Source of the DNA: Pelotomaculum_C sp050950345
GTDB lineage: Bacteria; Bacillota; Desulfotomaculia; Desulfotomaculales; Pelotomaculaceae
Assembly: GCA_050950345.1 (NCBI GenBank)
Contig: JBMNHK010000007.1
Location: 1 to 64,000, forward strand
Direction of reading: 5' to 3'
Length of the DNA: 64,000 nucleotides
Part shown: positions 63,605-64,000 of the stretch, piece by piece
Numbering within the stretch: the first letter of the stretch is position 1
How the letters are laid out: every line of letters begins with the position of its first letter
The notes under the pieces: model-generated
Told to the model about the DNA's origin: nothing
Seen by the model: the letters and a program-made list of their open reading frames with translations, nothing else
Databases searched by the model: none
Program-made: the position numbers and the translations under genes

Positions 63605-64000
63605 GGCTTTTCCCCCAACACTCTGCGGTATAACTCCTCCGTCTGACGAGCCATAACCCCGGAAGTGAATTTTTCCTGCACTATTTGTTTGGCCCTGTTG
63701 GACATACCTGCCACAGCCACAGGGTGTTCCAGCAGCCACAAAATCCCTTTGGCCAGGGCAGCCGGATCGGCGGGCTGCACCAACAGCCCCGTCTCTCCAT
63801 GCAATACCACCTCCGGCAGGCCACCGACTTCGGTGGAAACAACCGGTACGCCAAGGGCCATAGCCTCCACCGCAGTCAAACCGAACCCCTCCCACAGGGA
63901 GGCAATCACCAGTAGATCCAGATCCGACATCAGCGGACGGATATCCTCTACAAAACCGGTGAAGATTATCTGCGGCTCTATACCCAGCCCTGCGGCCATC
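63601..64000 (-). CDS. Group 1 glycosyltransferase (GT4), 5' end outside the window
   Basis: Only the C-terminal 132 residues are seen. They contain the GT-B nucleotide-sugar domain: PQIIFTGFVEDIRPLMSDLDLLV, IASLWEGFGLTAVEAMALGVPVVS with the E-x7-E motif, and GGLPEVVLHGETGLLV. Hence it is a retaining GT4-type enzyme that builds an envelope or exopolysaccharide. The gene runs beyond 64000, so its N-terminus is missing from this window. Its TGA overlaps the start of the next gene. Confidence 0.92.
   Translation of the reverse strand, partial: MAAGLGIEPQIIFTGFVEDIRPLMSDLDLLVIASLWEGFGLTAVEAMALGVPVVSTEVGGLPEVVLHGETGLLVQPADPAALAKGILWLLEHPVAVAGMSNRAKQIVQEKFTSGVMARQTEELYRRVLGEKP

Noticed and set aside
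63605..63895. N-terminal extension of the TuaH-like transferase
   Set aside because: It is the shadow of the overlapping GT4 gene; the protein family starts at LRNETIICL.

Overview
The window looks like a chromosomal segment of a Gram-positive, endospore-forming anaerobe of the Clostridia, most like Peptococcaceae/Desulfotomaculum-type genomes. This is inferred from gene content and order (rpoN-gap-pgk-tpiA-gpmI-eno-secG, rapZ-yvcK-whiA, secA-prfB with a programmed frameshift, ftsE-ftsX-envC-like-ctpA, ylmC/ymxH, murJ, DUF1405, DUF2508, DUF4330), moderate GC, and frequent GTG/TTG starts. No species can be assigned.

Layout. 1-7.4 kb is mobile DNA: an IS110-family element (about 111-1590) with a visible candidate bridge RNA, then the right end of a prophage or integrative element (hypothetical genes, holin, amidase, an HTH/zinc-finger protein, a SHOCT-like small protein and two tandem serine recombinases). 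It ends just beside the tmRNA gene ssrA (7620-7971, minus). From there almost everything is on the minus strand: smpB, a broken HD-domain gene, a thioesterase, secG, an IS30-family element (9904-11106) inserted between secG and eno, the glycolytic operon (eno, gpmI, tpiA, pgk, gap), rpoN, DUF1405, an acyltransferase, whiA, yvcK, rapZ, a PHP protein, pgi, a glycogen-debranching-type glucosidase, a ROK glucokinase and a HAD phosphatase. Next come uvrC-uvrA-uvrB, a glutamine-rich solute-binding lipoprotein, a plus-strand DUF2508 gene, a family 4 uracil-DNA glycosylase, ctpA, an EnvC-like factor, ftsX, ftsE, a YitT protein, prfB and secA.

From 48.3 kb: a repeat-rich spacer with palindromic units and an IS relic, hpf, a cold-shock gene, a spacer with two abutting DnaA boxes, comFC, a GAF-GGDEF protein, a short GT2-like protein, metK, ylmC/ymxH, murJ, a phosphohexomutase, galU, a WecA/TagO-type transferase, fabZ, a DUF4330 gene (plus) and two envelope glycosyltransferases, the last cut by the window edge. 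Together the chromosomal genes cover lower glycolysis and hexose entry, nucleotide-excision repair, trans-translation, protein secretion, divisome-linked wall hydrolysis and envelope glycan synthesis.

Most notable: (1) an IS110 bridge-RNA candidate whose two target guides match the two DNA flanks of the element; (2) four clusters of palindromic repeats sharing a GGGACGG core but with locus-specific arms; (3) pgk with an apparent AUA start codon; (4) a 15-bp target duplication around the IS30 element that overlaps the eno stop codon; (5) a decayed HD-domain gene; (6) two abutting perfect DnaA boxes far from any visible origin gene.
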